From Pseudomonas marincola (GTDB lineage Bacteria; Pseudomonadota; Gammaproteobacteria; Pseudomonadales; Pseudomonadaceae): a stretch of DNA of 64,000 bases. The stretch covers positions 62,001-126,000 of the forward strand of contig NZ_FPBC01000006.1 of the NCBI RefSeq assembly GCF_900116605.1, read 5' to 3'. Under the pieces are notes generated by a model that did no database searches, was not told where the DNA came from, and was given only the letters and a program-made list of their open reading frames with translations. This document shows, one piece after another, positions 9,824 to 19,739 of this stretch. The stretch's first letter is position 1. Each line of letters opens with the position of its first letter. The translations under genes were made by a program, and so were the position numbers.

Positions 9824-10904
9824 GCACCTGTATCCCCGCCCCCCAATCCGCGATAGGTACTGCAAGCACTTCGGCCATAATCATTTCGCCTGTCACGCCG
9901 CTTTTCGGGTATTGCTTGGCCAACTTTACGCCGATACCGACTGTGATTCTGTCAGGTGCATCGTCAAAAGCGCGTAAACCTTCGCTTAGATCACCAGACA
10001 GTTGAGGGCCGTGACTTTCGCCGGTGCCAGCGCGCGCCCATCTAACTGTGTCCGAGCCAATCTGTTCTACCCCTGCTGCATCCAGCAGTAACGCTTCCGG
10101 CACTCCAGCAATTACGCCGACGTAGCCGTAATGTACGTTGGACCATATGTCGTAGTAATAATCGTATTCGCCCTGTTTTTGCCAAGCCCCGCGAAAATTC
10201 GCGAACAAATATTTCTTGTGATCCCACACCTGATCCTGTCCGACTTTCCCCATCCAGATCGCCGCCGCTCGGGTCTTTTTACCCAGTGCGATGCCGAAGA
10301 AGTTCGGCGTTGGGCCGAGCTGTAGATACAACGGCAGTTCTCTGTACTCACGCTGCTTGGCCAACGGGTCGTAGCTGTTCAACTCCTGCATTTCGAGCAC
10401 TGCCGGGTCGTGGATATTCTTGTTCATTTCACCGGCAATATAGGTCGCCAGCTCGATCATCTGGTCAGGGTCGGTACAGGTTTTGGGTGTCGGTGCGTTC
10501 GGGTCGATCAGCGCTCCGGCAGCGACTGCCTTGGCGAGCAGGTTCGGGTCGCTGATCAGGTCGGCCATTATCGACTCAGACACGCTGCCGTCCGGGCCGA
10601 TAGCCCCCATTTTCTGGAAGTCGACGATTGGCCCCATGATCACACCGCCGCCGACATTTTCCGAACCGCTGATGATCATGCCGCCGTGGCTGGTCGGGCT
10701 GCCCAAATAGGCCATTGGCCGACCGTTGACCATGATCGTCGGGAAGCCCGCGATGATCACGGCTCCGCACCCACAGACGTCGCCGACTCGCGCCGACCCC
10801 ATGCCGTTGATTACCACGTTGCTGCTGGCTGAATTTATGGCCGTGGTGCCATGCCCGGGAAGCGGACAAACATGGCTGTCGCCCTTACGCGCCGAAGGGA
10901 TCAT
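9810..10904 (-). CDS. PAAR-domain type VI effector with C-terminal toxin-44-like domain
   Basis: 364 residues. Residues 1-90 form a PAAR spike tip (KGDSHVCPLPGHG, SARVGDVCGCG, IMVNGRPMAYLGSP, SHGGMIISGS), which caps VgrG in the type VI secretion system. Residues about 145-340 resemble the polymorphic toxin type 44 domain: LATYIAGEMNKNI, a central aromatic block GEYDYYYDIWSNVHYGYVG, then AGVPEALLLDAAGVEQIGSDT and an acidic DDAPDRITVGIGVKL. The biochemical activity of this class is not certain to me. ATG 10904 is preceded by GAGGTG. The overlapping downstream gene is the likely immunity gene. No vgrG, hcp or adaptor gene is adjacent, so this is an orphan effector island that must use T6SS parts encoded elsewhere. 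Confidence 0.8.
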   Translation of the reverse strand: MIPSARKGDSHVCPLPGHGTTAINSASSNVVINGMGSARVGDVCGCGAVIIAGFPTIMVNGRPMAYLGSPTSHGGMIISGSENVGGGVIMGPIVDFQKMGAIGPDGSVSESIMADLISDPNLLAKAVAAGALIDPNAPTPKTCTDPDQMIELATYIAGEMNKNIHDPAVLEMQELNSYDPLAKQREYRELPLYLQLGPTPNFFGIALGKKTRAAAIWMGKVGQDQVWDHKKYLFANFRGAWQKQGEYDYYYDIWSNVHYGYVGVIAGVPEALLLDAAGVEQIGSDTVRWARAGTGESHGPQLSGDLSEGLRAFDDAPDRITVGIGVKLAKQYPKSGVTGEMIMAEVLAVPIADWGAGIQVHECK

Positions 10905-11267
10905 CTGTGCACCTCATTCTTCCGTGAAAAGGGTGTGACTTAGCTGGCTACGAAGACTATTAACGAGTGGATGTCCACACAGAAACTTGCATTGCGTAGG
11001 CTTGGGGTAAAGGTGAGATGCCTGTAGGAAAACGCTTAGAGCCCGGCTTTGGGAGTTCTGCGTGAAAAACACGCCTCGTCACTGCATCAGTCCCCGGTCG
11101 GAAAACTGCATTGTGATAACTGCGCCGTGAACACGACTTGCCGTCATGCATCCGCCTACCAGCAGTTTTAGTGTCCGGTCGTCTCTGACGCTGCCTTTGT
11201 CATGATGAAACCTGTACAATCCCCGCCTTTTTGCGCATTCGCGCCTCAGCTCCCCAGGATTATCGCT
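10905..11267. other. 363-bp divergent intergenic region (effector / ABC-F)
   Basis: This is the divergent promoter region of the PAAR effector (- strand) and the ABC-F gene (+ strand). The ABC-F frame is open back to 11202 but those residues are not family-like. TGTACAAT at 11213-11220 is a plausible -10 for the ABC-F gene; no convincing -35 at 17 bp was found. No RNA gene or repeat was recognised. Confidence 0.4.
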
Positions 11268-12857
11268 TTGATCTCCACAGCTAACATCACCATGCAGTTC
11301 GGCGCAAAGCCACTGTTCGAGAACGTTTCAGTCAAGTTCGGTAACGGCAATCGTTACGGTCTGATCGGCGCTAACGGCTGCGGCAAGTCGACGTTCATGA
11401 AAATCCTCGGGGGTGATCTGGAGCCATCCGCGGGGCAGGTCATGCTGGAGCCGAATGTGCGCATGGGTAAATTGCGTCAGGACCAGTTCGCCTACGAAGA
11501 CTTCAACGTGATCGACACGGTCATCATGGGCCACGAAGAGCTCTGGCAGGTCAAAGCAGAGCGTGACCGCATCTACTCTTTGCCGGAAATGACCGAAGAA
11601 GACGGCATGGCGGTGGCTGAGCTGGAAACCGAATTTGCCGAGATGGACGGCTACACCGCCGAATCCCGTGCCGGTGAATTACTGCTTGGTTTGGGCATTC
11701 CGCTGGCACAGCACTTCGGCCCGATGAGCGAAGTCGCGCCGGGCTGGAAATTGCGCGTATTGCTGGCGCAGGCGCTGTTCTCTGATCCGGATCTGTTGTT
11801 GCTCGACGAGCCAACCAACCACCTGGACATCAATACCATTCGCTGGCTGGAAAACATTCTCACGGCGCGTAACAGCACCATGATTATCATCTCCCACGAC
11901 CGTCACTTCCTCAACAGCGTCTGCACGCACATGGCTGACTTGGATTACGGCGAATTGCGCCTGTTCCCAGGCAACTATGACGAATACATGACCGCCGCGA
12001 CCCAGTCGCGCGAGCAGTTACTGTCGGATAACGCTAAAAAGAAGGCACAGATTTCCGAGCTGCAGAGCTTCGTCAGCCGCTTCTCGGCTAACGCCTCGAA
12101 AGCCAAGCAGGCCACGTCGCGCGCCAAGCAGATCGACAAGATTCAGCTGGCCGAAGTTAAGCCTTCCAGCCGTATCAGCCCGTTCATCCGCTTCGAGCAG
12201 ACTAAAAAGCTGCACCGTCAGGCGGTGACTGTTGAGCACATGGCCAAGGGTTTCGACGGCAAGACGCTGTTCAAGAATTTCAGTTTCACTGTTGAAGCAG
12301 GCGAGCGCGTTGCGATCATCGGCCCCAACGGTATCGGTAAAACCACCCTGCTGCGTACCCTGGTCGGTGAGCTGACTCCGGATGCAGGCAGTGTGAAGTG
12401 GACCGAGAGCGCAGAGCTTGGCTATTACGCCCAGGATCACGCGCATGACTTCGAAGACGACATGACCCTGTTCGACTGGATGGGCCAGTGGACCCAAGGT
12501 GGCGAGCAACTGGTTCGCGGTACATTGGGCCGCATGCTGTTCTCCAACGACGAGATTCTCAAGTCGGTGAAGGTCATCTCCGGTGGCGAGCAAGGCCGTA
12601 TGTTGTTCGGCAAGCTGATCCTCAACAAGCCTAACGTGCTGGTAATGGATGAGCCGACCAATCACCTCGACATGGAATCCATCGAGGCGCTCAACCTGGC
12701 ACTGGAAAACTACCCAGGCACACTGATTTTCGTCAGCCATGACCGTGAGTTCGTAGGCTCTTTGGCCACACGCATCATCGAGCTGTCCGACAGCGGCGTA
12801 GTCGACTTCAGCGGCACCTACGATGATTACCTGCGCAGCCAGGGCGTTATCGTTTAA
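11268..12857 (+). CDS. ybiT: ABC-F family ATPase, YbiT type
   Basis: 529 residues from TTG 11268 (AGGA at 11256-11259). The protein then begins with the family N-terminus [11 protein letters not shown]; the 22 residues encoded upstream are not family-like. It has two ABC domains in one chain without membrane segments. Domain 1: Walker [10 protein letters not shown], signature region [12 protein letters not shown], Walker [13 protein letters not shown]. An arm/linker ([21 protein letters not shown]) follows. Domain 2: [34 protein letters not shown] proteins bind the ribosomal E site and relieve stalled translation. The sequence matches E. coli YbiT closely in memory ([25 protein letters not shown]). 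A strong intrinsic terminator lies 27 bp after the stop. Confidence 0.92.
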   Translation: MISTANITMQFGAKPLFENVSVKFGNGNRYGLIGANGCGKSTFMKILGGDLEPSAGQVMLEPNVRMGKLRQDQFAYEDFNVIDTVIMGHEELWQVKAERDRIYSLPEMTEEDGMAVAELETEFAEMDGYTAESRAGELLLGLGIPLAQHFGPMSEVAPGWKLRVLLAQALFSDPDLLLLDEPTNHLDINTIRWLENILTARNSTMIIISHDRHFLNSVCTHMADLDYGELRLFPGNYDEYMTAATQSREQLLSDNAKKKAQISELQSFVSRFSANASKAKQATSRAKQIDKIQLAEVKPSSRISPFIRFEQTKKLHRQAVTVEHMAKGFDGKTLFKNFSFTVEAGERVAIIGPNGIGKTTLLRTLVGELTPDAGSVKWTESAELGYYAQDHAHDFEDDMTLFDWMGQWTQGGEQLVRGTLGRMLFSNDEILKSVKVISGGEQGRMLFGKLILNKPNVLVMDEPTNHLDMESIEALNLALENYPGTLIFVSHDREFVGSLATRIIELSDSGVVDFSGTYDDYLRSQGVIV

Positions 12858-12884
12858 GCAGCGCTTCACCGCAGCCTTACAGTA

Positions 12885-12916
12885 AAACGCCCGGTGCAAT
12901 GCATCGGGCGTTTTTT
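12885..12916 (+). terminator. Intrinsic terminator after the ABC-F gene
   Basis: A 13-bp stem (AAACGCCCGGTGC with GCATCGGGCGTTT, one G-T wobble) closes a 3-base loop at 12898-12900 and runs into six Ts. The A-rich left arm also makes it usable from the other strand. Confidence 0.9.
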
Positions 12917-12995
12917 ATTGCGCTGCGAAAAGTCGCCTGTCAAAACACCGAAGTGAAGATTTACTTGCGTTGCCCTTTCCGGCTCTGCCGCCAGC

Positions 12996-13502
12996 TCACA
13001 CTGAACCCAAAAAATCCATCTTACCCAGCGGCACGCCATTGTGACGGAGAATGTCGTAAGCAGTGGTCACGTGGAAATAGAAGTTGGGCATGGCAAAGAA
13101 CAGCAGAAATGCCTGGCCGGGGAACTGCAGTTCCCGATCAGGCACCTTGACCGTGATGGTGCGGGCTTCGCTGCCTCGCATTTGCTCAGGCGTCGCCTGC
13201 TGAACGAACGCGATGGTTTTATCGATGCGCGCCTTGAGTTCAGCAAAATTGCTTTCGGTGTCGGCATAACTTGGTACTTCGATTTGCGCCAGGCGCGCCA
13301 CACAGCCCTTGGCTGCATCGGTCGCAATCTGGATCTGGCGCGCGAGCGGGAACATATCCGGCGCCAGACGCGCATTCACCAATACCTCGGGCGCGATACC
13401 CTTGGCTTCTGCATGTGCCAGAGATTTGTCGAGCAATGCATTGAGGTTGTTCAGCAAACGCACAAACACCGGCACGCTGGCGTCATACATGGATAAAGAC
13501 AT
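12996..13502 (-). CDS. DUF1993 family protein
   Basis: 168 residues covering a whole DUF1993 domain, a four-helix DinB-like fold of unknown function. Recognisable are the N-terminal MSLSMYDASVPVFVRLLNNL, the ARLAPDMFPLARQIQIATD segment and the C-terminal FFAMPNFYFHVTTAYDILRHNGVPLGK (each only part of a longer conserved run). No signal peptide or membrane segment. It converges on the ABC-F gene and is divergent from the MFS gene across about 200 bp. Cytoplasmic; role unknown. Confidence 0.85.
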   Translation of the reverse strand: MSLSMYDASVPVFVRLLNNLNALLDKSLAHAEAKGIAPEVLVNARLAPDMFPLARQIQIATDAAKGCVARLAQIEVPSYADTESNFAELKARIDKTIAFVQQATPEQMRGSEARTITVKVPDRELQFPGQAFLLFFAMPNFYFHVTTAYDILRHNGVPLGKMDFLGSV

Positions 13503-13709
13503 GATAAAAACTCCCAGGCAGTCGAAATGACGGATTCAGATTAGACGACATTTGCCCAGCCATTACAGCCAGCAAGGCAACAGACGCACGCTCGGATTTG
13601 AGCAAAGCGCGCCGCTCTAGACAAAAGGCGTAGTCCGCCAATATTTAGCAGCCAAAGACTCGATAGCTTGCGTATTATTAGCCGAGGATCAATCTGCATC
13701 GAGCGCCCC

Positions 13710-14888
13710 ATGAGCCAAGCTGCGCAGCCGACACCTGCGGTCAATCTGCAAATCATCTCTATCGTCACAGTCACGTTTGTCAGCTTCTTGTGCATCGGCT
13801 TGCCGCTGGCCGTGCTGCCGCGTTACGTGCTCAACGACCTGGGCTATAGCGCGGTTATAACCGGTATTGTCATCGGTACGCAGTACTTCTCTACCCTGCT
13901 TTCGCGGCCAATGTCCGGCAGCCTGGCAGACCGTGCAGGGCCGAAACAGGCGGTTCTTTATGGGCTGATGGGCTGCATTGTCAGCGGCTTGCTGACGCTG
14001 CTATCCACCTCCTTGCAATCAATGCCAACGCTTAGCCTCGGCCTGTTGCTCGGGGGGCGTGTCGTTTTGGGTGTCGCCCAAGGCCTGGTCGGTACTGGCT
14101 CGATAAGCTGGGCCATCGGCCGCTTTGGCAGCGACTACACCGCCAAGGTGATTTCCTTTAACGGCATCGCCTCTTACGGCGGCATCGCCATCGGTGCACC
14201 GTTGGGCGTGGCGATGGTTAGCGCGGTGGGCTTGTGGAGTATTGGCGCGTTGACCATGCTGCTTTCAGCTGTGGCCTTGGCGTTTGCCTGGCCCAAACAA
14301 CCTGCACCAATCCTCTCCGGAAGCCGCATGCCATTTGCGCGGGTGTTCTTATCCATTGCGCCACACGGCACGGTCTTGGCGCTGGGCTCGATTGGCTTCG
14401 GTACGCTGGCGACGTTTATTACCCTGTATTACGACAGCCTCGGCTGGGTTAACGCGGAATATTGCCTGACTGCATTCGGCATCGCGTTCATCGTCTCTCG
14501 GCTGTTGTTTGCCGGGGTCATCAAACGCTTCGGTGGTTATCCGGTTGCCGTTGTCTGTTTGGCAATCGAATTTTTCGGGCTCATGCTGTTGGCGTTCGGC
14601 AACGCACCGAGCGTAATGTTAGCCGGTGCTGCGCTGACCGGTTTGGGCTTGTCCCTGGTGTATCCGGCGCTGGGTGTGGAAGCCATTGCCCTGATACCGG
14701 CTGCGAGCCGCAGTTCAGCGCTGGGCGCCTACGCGTTATTCTTCGACTTGTCGCTGGGGCTCGCGGGTCCGCTGATGGGTTATGTGGCCGCGCATGCGAA
14801 TTATTCGACCACCTTTTTGGTCGCGGCGCTGCTGGCTGCAACGGGCACACTGGCCTGCATCTACCGCGTTTACCGGGCGCGCTATTAA
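13710..14888 (+). CDS. MFS transporter, YfcJ/YhhS-like
   Basis: 392 residues from ATG 13710 (the frame opens at 13668, but those residues are not conserved). Twelve hydrophobic segments. The MFS loop 2-3 motif appears as SGSLADRAGPKQAV. Segments VVLGVAQGLVGTGSISWAIG, ISFNGIASYGGIAIGAPLG and LGLSLVYPALGVEAIALIP match the YfcJ/YhhS branch as remembered. Substrate unknown; E. coli relatives are linked to arabinose or drug efflux. The next gene starts 20 bp after the stop and may be cotranscribed. Confidence 0.85.
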   Translation: MSQAAQPTPAVNLQIISIVTVTFVSFLCIGLPLAVLPRYVLNDLGYSAVITGIVIGTQYFSTLLSRPMSGSLADRAGPKQAVLYGLMGCIVSGLLTLLSTSLQSMPTLSLGLLLGGRVVLGVAQGLVGTGSISWAIGRFGSDYTAKVISFNGIASYGGIAIGAPLGVAMVSAVGLWSIGALTMLLSAVALAFAWPKQPAPILSGSRMPFARVFLSIAPHGTVLALGSIGFGTLATFITLYYDSLGWVNAEYCLTAFGIAFIVSRLLFAGVIKRFGGYPVAVVCLAIEFFGLMLLAFGNAPSVMLAGAALTGLGLSLVYPALGVEAIALIPAASRSSALGAYALFFDLSLGLAGPLMGYVAAHANYSTTFLVAALLAATGTLACIYRVYRARY

Positions 14889-14907
14889 CGAATTAATACG
14901 GGGCGCC

Positions 14908-15291
14908 ATGATGCCAACCGCCAAAACATCTTCCGCGTTAACGCCAACCGAGATTGCCGAGTTCTGCAAGCAATTACCGGGCGTCCGCGAGGACTTCAAA
15001 TGGGGCAGCAATCAGGTGTTCTCGGTGGCCGGCAACAAGATGTTTGCGATCATTCACTTTCTTGGTGACGGCCTCGCGTTCAAGGTTGATAGCGACCTGT
15101 TCCTCGGTTATGTCGACCGCCCCGGCATCCGCCCGGCACCTTATCTGGCGCGTGCGCACTGGATCAGCATGCAATGCTCGGCACCGGCCATGCAGCGCGA
15201 TGAGCTATTCGCGGCGGTTACCCGTTCGCATCAACTGGTGGTGCGTAAATTACCCAAGCGTTTGCAACCCGGCCTGTTGCTAGATGAATGA
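14908..15291 (+). CDS. MmcQ/YjbR family protein
   Basis: 127 residues from ATG 14908 (a second ATG follows at 14911; the frame runs back into the MFS gene). It has the double-wing MmcQ/YjbR (CyaY-like) fold pattern: an N-terminal helix ending LPGVREDFKWGSNQVFSV, then KMFAIIHF, LAFKVDSDLF, and the conserved RPAPYLARAHWI turn before a C-terminal helix SHQLVVRKLPKRL. Such proteins are annotated as DNA-binding on structural grounds, with no firm role. It overlaps the 3' end of the convergent cold-shock/DUF1294 gene by 12 bp. Confidence 0.82.
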   Translation: MMPTAKTSSALTPTEIAEFCKQLPGVREDFKWGSNQVFSVAGNKMFAIIHFLGDGLAFKVDSDLFLGYVDRPGIRPAPYLARAHWISMQCSAPAMQRDELFAAVTRSHQLVVRKLPKRLQPGLLLDE

Positions 15292-16014
15292 TATGCCCAC
15301 AAGCGACCTCAGATAGACGCCGTCAAACAGCAGATAATCCAGCCAGAAAGCTTGATGAATGGCGATGATGATCCAGAACACCAATTGAAATGACAGCTTG
15401 CGGGTTTTGTGGCGGAACACTTGCTGCGCCACTAAAGCGCCAGGCCAGCCGCCGCACAGTTCAACAGCGTGCAGGGCATTTTCAGGGGTGCGCCAGCGAC
15501 CCTTTTGTGCACTGTTCTTATCACTCCAGTATTGATAAAAACTGACCAGGCTCAGCATGGCATAGGCGCTGATCAGCCAGATATTGCCGGCCTTCAGCGC
15601 CTGTAACGCGCCATAAATCGGCAGGCAGCACAGCGCGACAAATATCAGCAGTTTTAACCCGAGGTGTTGAATCGCTGAATGTGAATGCTGGCGCTTTACG
15701 GGTTTTGCCCGTCGCACCGGCTTGCTCGCAGGCCCGTTCACGTCACGCGGCTTTGATTGTCCCTGTGCGCGTGGCTTGCGCCGAATTGCTGGCTGATCAA
15801 TCGCCAGACCGCCCGCGTGGCGCATGTGCTCGGCACGCATACGCCCCTGCGGGTCCAGGCTGGCGACATACATCACCGGATCGCCGGCAACCGGGCGACG
15901 ATCGCCGCGCACAGCCGAGATGTGCACAAAAATGGGCTCTTTGCCCTGCTCCGGCTGGATAAAGCCGAATCCCTTGTCATCGTTCCAGCTCTTGATCGAC
16001 CCGCGTACTTCCAT
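15280..16014 (-). CDS. Cold-shock domain fused to DUF1294 membrane domain
   Basis: 244 residues. Residues 1-65 are a cold-shock (OB-fold) domain with RNP-like GFGFIQPE and IFVHISAV motifs. A basic Arg/Lys-rich linker (about 75-115) follows, then a DUF1294 region with about four membrane helices (LLIFVALCCLPIYGAL, IWLISAYAMLSLVSFYQYW) and the conserved RTPENALHAVELCGGWPGAL segment. The architecture suggests a membrane-tethered nucleic-acid-binding protein; function is not established. AAGGA precedes the ATG. It shares 12 bp of 3' end with the convergent MmcQ gene. The AraC-type regulator upstream is co-directional, with a 14-bp gap. Confidence 0.85.
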   Translation of the reverse strand: MEVRGSIKSWNDDKGFGFIQPEQGKEPIFVHISAVRGDRRPVAGDPVMYVASLDPQGRMRAEHMRHAGGLAIDQPAIRRKPRAQGQSKPRDVNGPASKPVRRAKPVKRQHSHSAIQHLGLKLLIFVALCCLPIYGALQALKAGNIWLISAYAMLSLVSFYQYWSDKNSAQKGRWRTPENALHAVELCGGWPGALVAQQVFRHKTRKLSFQLVFWIIIAIHQAFWLDYLLFDGVYLRSLVGISFI

Positions 16015-16028
16015 GTTTGATCCTTCGG

Positions 16029-16889
16029 TTATTGGCTGCGTGCCGCTTTTTGCTGCTCATGCGTGAGCTTCAAGTAGGCCTTGGGCGTCGTTGCGAGGTG
16101 CGCCGAGAAGCTTTTATAAAACGCCGACAGCGAATTGAAGCCAGCTGCAAACGCCAGCTGATCCATACGAATCGATGCTGGATTATTCTGCGCCTGCAGG
16201 GTTTCGAGTTGGTCGAGCAAATGATTGAGACGGGCGTGGTTAACGTAGCGGTAAAAGGTTTGCCCGAGTACTTGATTAAGCAAGTAGGAAATCTGGTTGC
16301 GGCTGTATCCGCTGCTTTCAGCAACCTGTTGCAGGCTTAGTTCAGGATCGAGATAGGCCTGACGACTCTGAAAATAGCTCTGCAGATCCTGCGCCATTAC
16401 GCTCAATTGCCGCGCCGACAACCCCAAACGGCTAGTGGCAGGACGCGAACCGGCAATTTCCGCCGTGGTGGTGCGGGCGTTGATCAACGATGAGTATTCG
16501 TTAACCCGCCAGATCAGCCCGTCGCGCACAGTGATCGCTTCACTGGAGCGAAACGACGCCAGCCCGGCACTGCCGCGTAATGTCAGCTGATACTGAATGA
16601 AGGCGGTGTCGCCATCGCAGCGAATCCGGTCACTGTGTTCAAGCGCTTCATTCGGCGCATGCGGCATGCTGGCACGCACGTACTCGCGCAACTCGGCGAG
16701 CCGCAGCTGGCGATTCTGGAAGAAGTCGTTGTATTCGATTTCCGGGTGGTACAGCGCCATGATCGCGTCGAGATCGCGGCGCTTCCAGCTGAGGTGATAC
16801 TGGTGCACCACCTCAAGCGTGGCTTCACGTGCCTGCGGGCCATCGTTACTGCGCAGATTCTCCACAGTCGCTCTCCACCCGCCCGGCAT
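16029..16889 (-). CDS. AraC-family regulator with N-terminal NTF2/SnoaL-like domain
   Basis: 286 residues. The N-terminal half (about 20-140: ATLEVVHQYHLSWKRRDLDAIM, YHPEIEYNDFF, ITVRDGLIWRVNEYSS) has the pattern of a SnoaL/NTF2-like fold, not the cupin usual in AraC proteins. The C-terminal 100 residues carry both AraC helix-turn-helices (LSLQQVAESSGYSRNQISYLL; MDQLAFAAGFNSLSAFYKSFSAH). The NTF2 domain probably binds a small hydrophobic ligand. The ATG abuts the uppP stop; a GTG nine codons in has a better SD (GGAGA, 6 bases). No obvious target apart from the co-directional neighbours. Confidence 0.85.
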   Translation of the reverse strand: MPGGWRATVENLRSNDGPQAREATLEVVHQYHLSWKRRDLDAIMALYHPEIEYNDFFQNRQLRLAELREYVRASMPHAPNEALEHSDRIRCDGDTAFIQYQLTLRGSAGLASFRSSEAITVRDGLIWRVNEYSSLINARTTTAEIAGSRPATSRLGLSARQLSVMAQDLQSYFQSRQAYLDPELSLQQVAESSGYSRNQISYLLNQVLGQTFYRYVNHARLNHLLDQLETLQAQNNPASIRMDQLAFAAGFNSLSAFYKSFSAHLATTPKAYLKLTHEQQKAARSQ

Positions 16890-17720
16890 TTAGCCTTGCG
16901 CCGTGCTCCAGTCGATCCAGCTCAACTGCCAGGTCAGCAGAATCAGCAGGCCAAAACCAATCCGATACCAGGCAAATACGGCATAGCTGTGGTTGGCGAT
17001 GAACTTCAGCAGGCCGCGCACAGCGATCATGGCGAAGATGAACGACACCACAAAGCCGAGGGCAAAAACCGGCAAATCTTCAGGCTTGAACAGGTCGCGA
17101 TATTTGTAGCCGGAGTAAACCGCCGCACCCACCATGGTCGGCATCGCCAGGAAGAACGAGAACTCAGTAGCAGCCTTGCGTGACAGGCCGAACAGCAAGC
17201 CACCGATAATCGTCGAGGCCGAACGCGAGGTACCCGGAATCATTGCCAGACACTGCGCACAGCCGATTTTAAGTGCGTCTTGCCAGGTCATCTGTTCAAC
17301 CGTTTCGGCGTGAACGCTGTGCTGACGCTTCTCGGCCCAGAGCATGATCACCCCGCCCACAACCAGCGCGGCAGCGACGGTGATCGGGTTGAACAGGTAT
17401 TCGTGAATCAGGTCGGCAAAGGCCACACCGAGAATCACCGCCGGGAAGAACGCCACCAGCAGGTTTACAGTGAAACGCTGGGCTTCACGCTCTTTGGGCA
17501 AGCCGACGACAACGTCGATGATCTTGCTACGAAATTGCCAGACCACCGCCAAAATCGCGCCCAGCTGGATAATGATGTTGAACGCCATCGCCCGCTCGCC
17601 ACCGAAATTGATCAGGTCGGCAACGATAATCTGGTGTCCGGTACTCGAAATTGGCAGGAACTCGGTCAGTCCCTCTACTACGCCCAACAGTATTGCCTGA
17701 AAGGCAGTCCACAAATCCAT
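16890..17720 (-). CDS. uppP: Undecaprenyl-diphosphatase
   Basis: 276 residues from the ATG at 17720 (GGAG 5 bases upstream; GTG and ATG 3-6 bases earlier are alternatives). This BacA/UppP-family membrane enzyme dephosphorylates undecaprenyl pyrophosphate on the periplasmic side, recycling the lipid carrier for peptidoglycan and O-antigen synthesis. Both family motifs are present: [14 protein letters not shown] (about 17-30) and [14 protein letters not shown] (about 155-170, catalytic Arg/Ser). About eight membrane helices. Overproduction gives bacitracin resistance. The AraC-type gene starts immediately at its stop. Confidence 0.95.
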   Translation of the reverse strand: MDLWTAFQAILLGVVEGLTEFLPISSTGHQIIVADLINFGGERAMAFNIIIQLGAILAVVWQFRSKIIDVVVGLPKEREAQRFTVNLLVAFFPAVILGVAFADLIHEYLFNPITVAAALVVGGVIMLWAEKRQHSVHAETVEQMTWQDALKIGCAQCLAMIPGTSRSASTIIGGLLFGLSRKAATEFSFFLAMPTMVGAAVYSGYKYRDLFKPEDLPVFALGFVVSFIFAMIAVRGLLKFIANHSYAVFAWYRIGFGLLILLTWQLSWIDWSTAQG

Positions 17721-18002
17721 CATCACTCCAAATAGTGCGCAGTGGGCGCACGCAAAAGGTTTCGGGCCCGTTTAGTCCTGCCATCGGTCGGTTTGAGCCA
17801 TTTAAAAGCTGCCGGCGCCTAAGGTTTCGCGCCAGCGGGCCGAGATGCTAACAACAAATAGATATTTTTACTCAGTCAAATTCAGACAACGCGACTGCAG
17901 CCAGCTACATACTCCTTTGGTTGTAGGCATCTCGTGAAGAGGCGCGGATTGAGTGAACATAGCCGAACAATAAAAATGCACTGCCACCGGAGTATCCCCT
18001 GA

Positions 18003-19637
18003 ATGACTCGCCTACGTAGCATTCCGATCAACCGCCGTTTATGGCTGATTCTGCTCCTCGCCATTCTGATGTTGGCCGGCCTCGGCAGCGCCATGCTTGA
18101 GCAGATCCACACGCAGCTTTACGCGGCAAAAAGCGAGAAGACGCGTCATGTGGTCGAGAGCGCCAGCGGCATTTTACGCCATTACCAGGCACTTGAAGCC
18201 GATGGCAAGCTGACCCTTGAACAAGCGCAGCAAGCGGCCAAAGACATGATCCGCGAGCTGCGCTACGACAATCGCGAGTACTTCTGGATCAATGATCAGA
18301 CGCCGACCATGATCATGCACCCGACCAACAGCAAACTTGAAGGCCAGAACCTCTCGGCCATCAAAGACCCCGACGGGGTCGAGTTGTTCAATGAAATGGT
18401 GCGTATCTCGCGCGAAAAAGGCGCCGGACAGGTCGAATACCGCTGGCCAAAGCCTGGCTCTGAGGCGCCTGTCAGCAAGATTTCCTACGTCGAGTTGTTC
18501 AAGCCCTGGGGGTGGATTATCGGCTCGGGTGTGTACGTTGATGATGTACAGGCCGAGTTCCGCGAGCAGGCAATGCGCCTAGTCGGCATTGGCTTCGGCC
18601 TCATGGTGGTTATGGCGTTACTGGTGAGCATGATCGTGCGCAGCATTTCCGTGCCGCTGGGGCATACCGTTAATGCGATGGCCAATATTGCCAGTGGCGA
18701 AGGCGATCTCACCCGCGCACTCGACACCAACGGCAACGATGAACTCACCGCGCTGGCGAAAAATTTCAATGCGTTCACCAGCAAGCTACGCGAAGTCATC
18801 AGCCAGTCGCTGGCCTCCGCCAGCCAACTCAACAGCGCGGCCCATTCGCTCGGCGGTGTGGCCGGTGAAGCGCAGCAGCACAGCGAGCAACAATCGCTGC
18901 AGATGGATCAAGTCGCTACCGCGATCAATCAAGTCACCTATGGCGTGCAGGATGTCGCGAAAAATGCCGAGCACGCCTCCAATGAGGTGCAGGCTGCCGA
19001 AGAGCAGGCAATTCAAGGCCAGCGCAATATCGATGCAAGCCTGCAACAGATTGCTGAACTGTCGGGCACCATTGACCAGTCCGTTGAGGTGATTCAGGCG
19101 CTGTCCACTGAAAGTGTGCAAATTGGCAGCGTGCTTGAGGTGATCCGCTCGATTGCCGAGCAAACCAACTTGCTCGCGCTCAACGCGGCCATCGAGGCGG
19201 CTCGCGCGGGTGAACAAGGCCGTGGCTTTGCGGTGGTCGCAGATGAAGTCCGCCTGCTCGCACAGCGCACGCAAAAGTCCACCGCCGAGATTCAGGTGAT
19301 GATCGAACGGCTGCAAAGCAATTCGGAAGCGGCGGTCAAGGTTATTCATGAGAGCAGCCAGTCGTCCCAGCGAACCGTGGTGCAGGCCAGTCAGGCCGGC
19401 GAGAGTCTGACCCTGATCGCGCAATCGCTGCGCAACCTGACCGGGCTCAATACCTCGATCGCCAGCGCTACGCTGCAACAGTCGCACGTCGTCGAAGACA
19501 TCAACATGAATGTCACCCAGGCTGTAGGGTTGGCGCAGAGCAATGCCAACGCCGCCCAGCAGTCGAGCGCTGCCAGCCAACAACTGGGCGCGCTGGCCGC
19601 CGACCTCAACCGCCTGCTCGGCCAATTCCGCGTTTAA
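18003..19637 (+). CDS. Methyl-accepting chemotaxis protein with single Cache domain
   Basis: 544 residues. TM1 is near residues 12-33. A periplasmic single Cache domain (about 35-185) shows [19 protein letters not shown] and [22 protein letters not shown]2 is about 192-212, then HAMP ([24 protein letters not shown]) and the signalling domain, whose conserved hairpin tip is [35 protein letters not shown] (in two parts). There is no C-terminal CheB/CheR pentapeptide. The ligand domain resembles the P. aeruginosa malate receptor CtpM (PA2652), so a C4-dicarboxylate or other organic acid is likely, as inference. GGAG lies 10 bases before the ATG. Monocistronic; a hairpin follows at 19643. Confidence 0.93.
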   Translation: MTRLRSIPINRRLWLILLLAILMLAGLGSAMLEQIHTQLYAAKSEKTRHVVESASGILRHYQALEADGKLTLEQAQQAAKDMIRELRYDNREYFWINDQTPTMIMHPTNSKLEGQNLSAIKDPDGVELFNEMVRISREKGAGQVEYRWPKPGSEAPVSKISYVELFKPWGWIIGSGVYVDDVQAEFREQAMRLVGIGFGLMVVMALLVSMIVRSISVPLGHTVNAMANIASGEGDLTRALDTNGNDELTALAKNFNAFTSKLREVISQSLASASQLNSAAHSLGGVAGEAQQHSEQQSLQMDQVATAINQVTYGVQDVAKNAEHASNEVQAAEEQAIQGQRNIDASLQQIAELSGTIDQSVEVIQALSTESVQIGSVLEVIRSIAEQTNLLALNAAIEAARAGEQGRGFAVVADEVRLLAQRTQKSTAEIQVMIERLQSNSEAAVKVIHESSQSSQRTVVQASQAGESLTLIAQSLRNLTGLNTSIASATLQQSHVVEDINMNVTQAVGLAQSNANAAQQSSAASQQLGALAADLNRLLGQFRV

Positions 19638-19642
19638 GCCCC

Positions 19643-19671
19643 GCATTCCGGCCTTGGCCTGGGCCGGATGC
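19643..19671 (+). terminator. Weak hairpin after the chemoreceptor gene
   Basis: GCATTCCGGCC pairs with GGCCGGATGC with one bulged T, starting 6 bp after the stop. No T-tract follows, so it may give only partial termination before pnuC. Confidence 0.4.
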
Positions 19672-19739
19672 AAGACGCCAGCGCGTCGAGTCGTTACAAT
19701 CGCGCGCTGTCGTCTCTTCCCTTTCCGGCTGATTGCTTA

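Noticed and set aside
10960..11151. 63-codon minus-strand frame upstream of the PAAR gene
   Set aside because: No SD and no similarity; it lies in the divergent promoter region.
12018..12899. 293-codon antisense frame in the ABC-F gene
   Set aside because: Shadow of the second ABC domain; no SD, and it would run through the terminator stem at its start.
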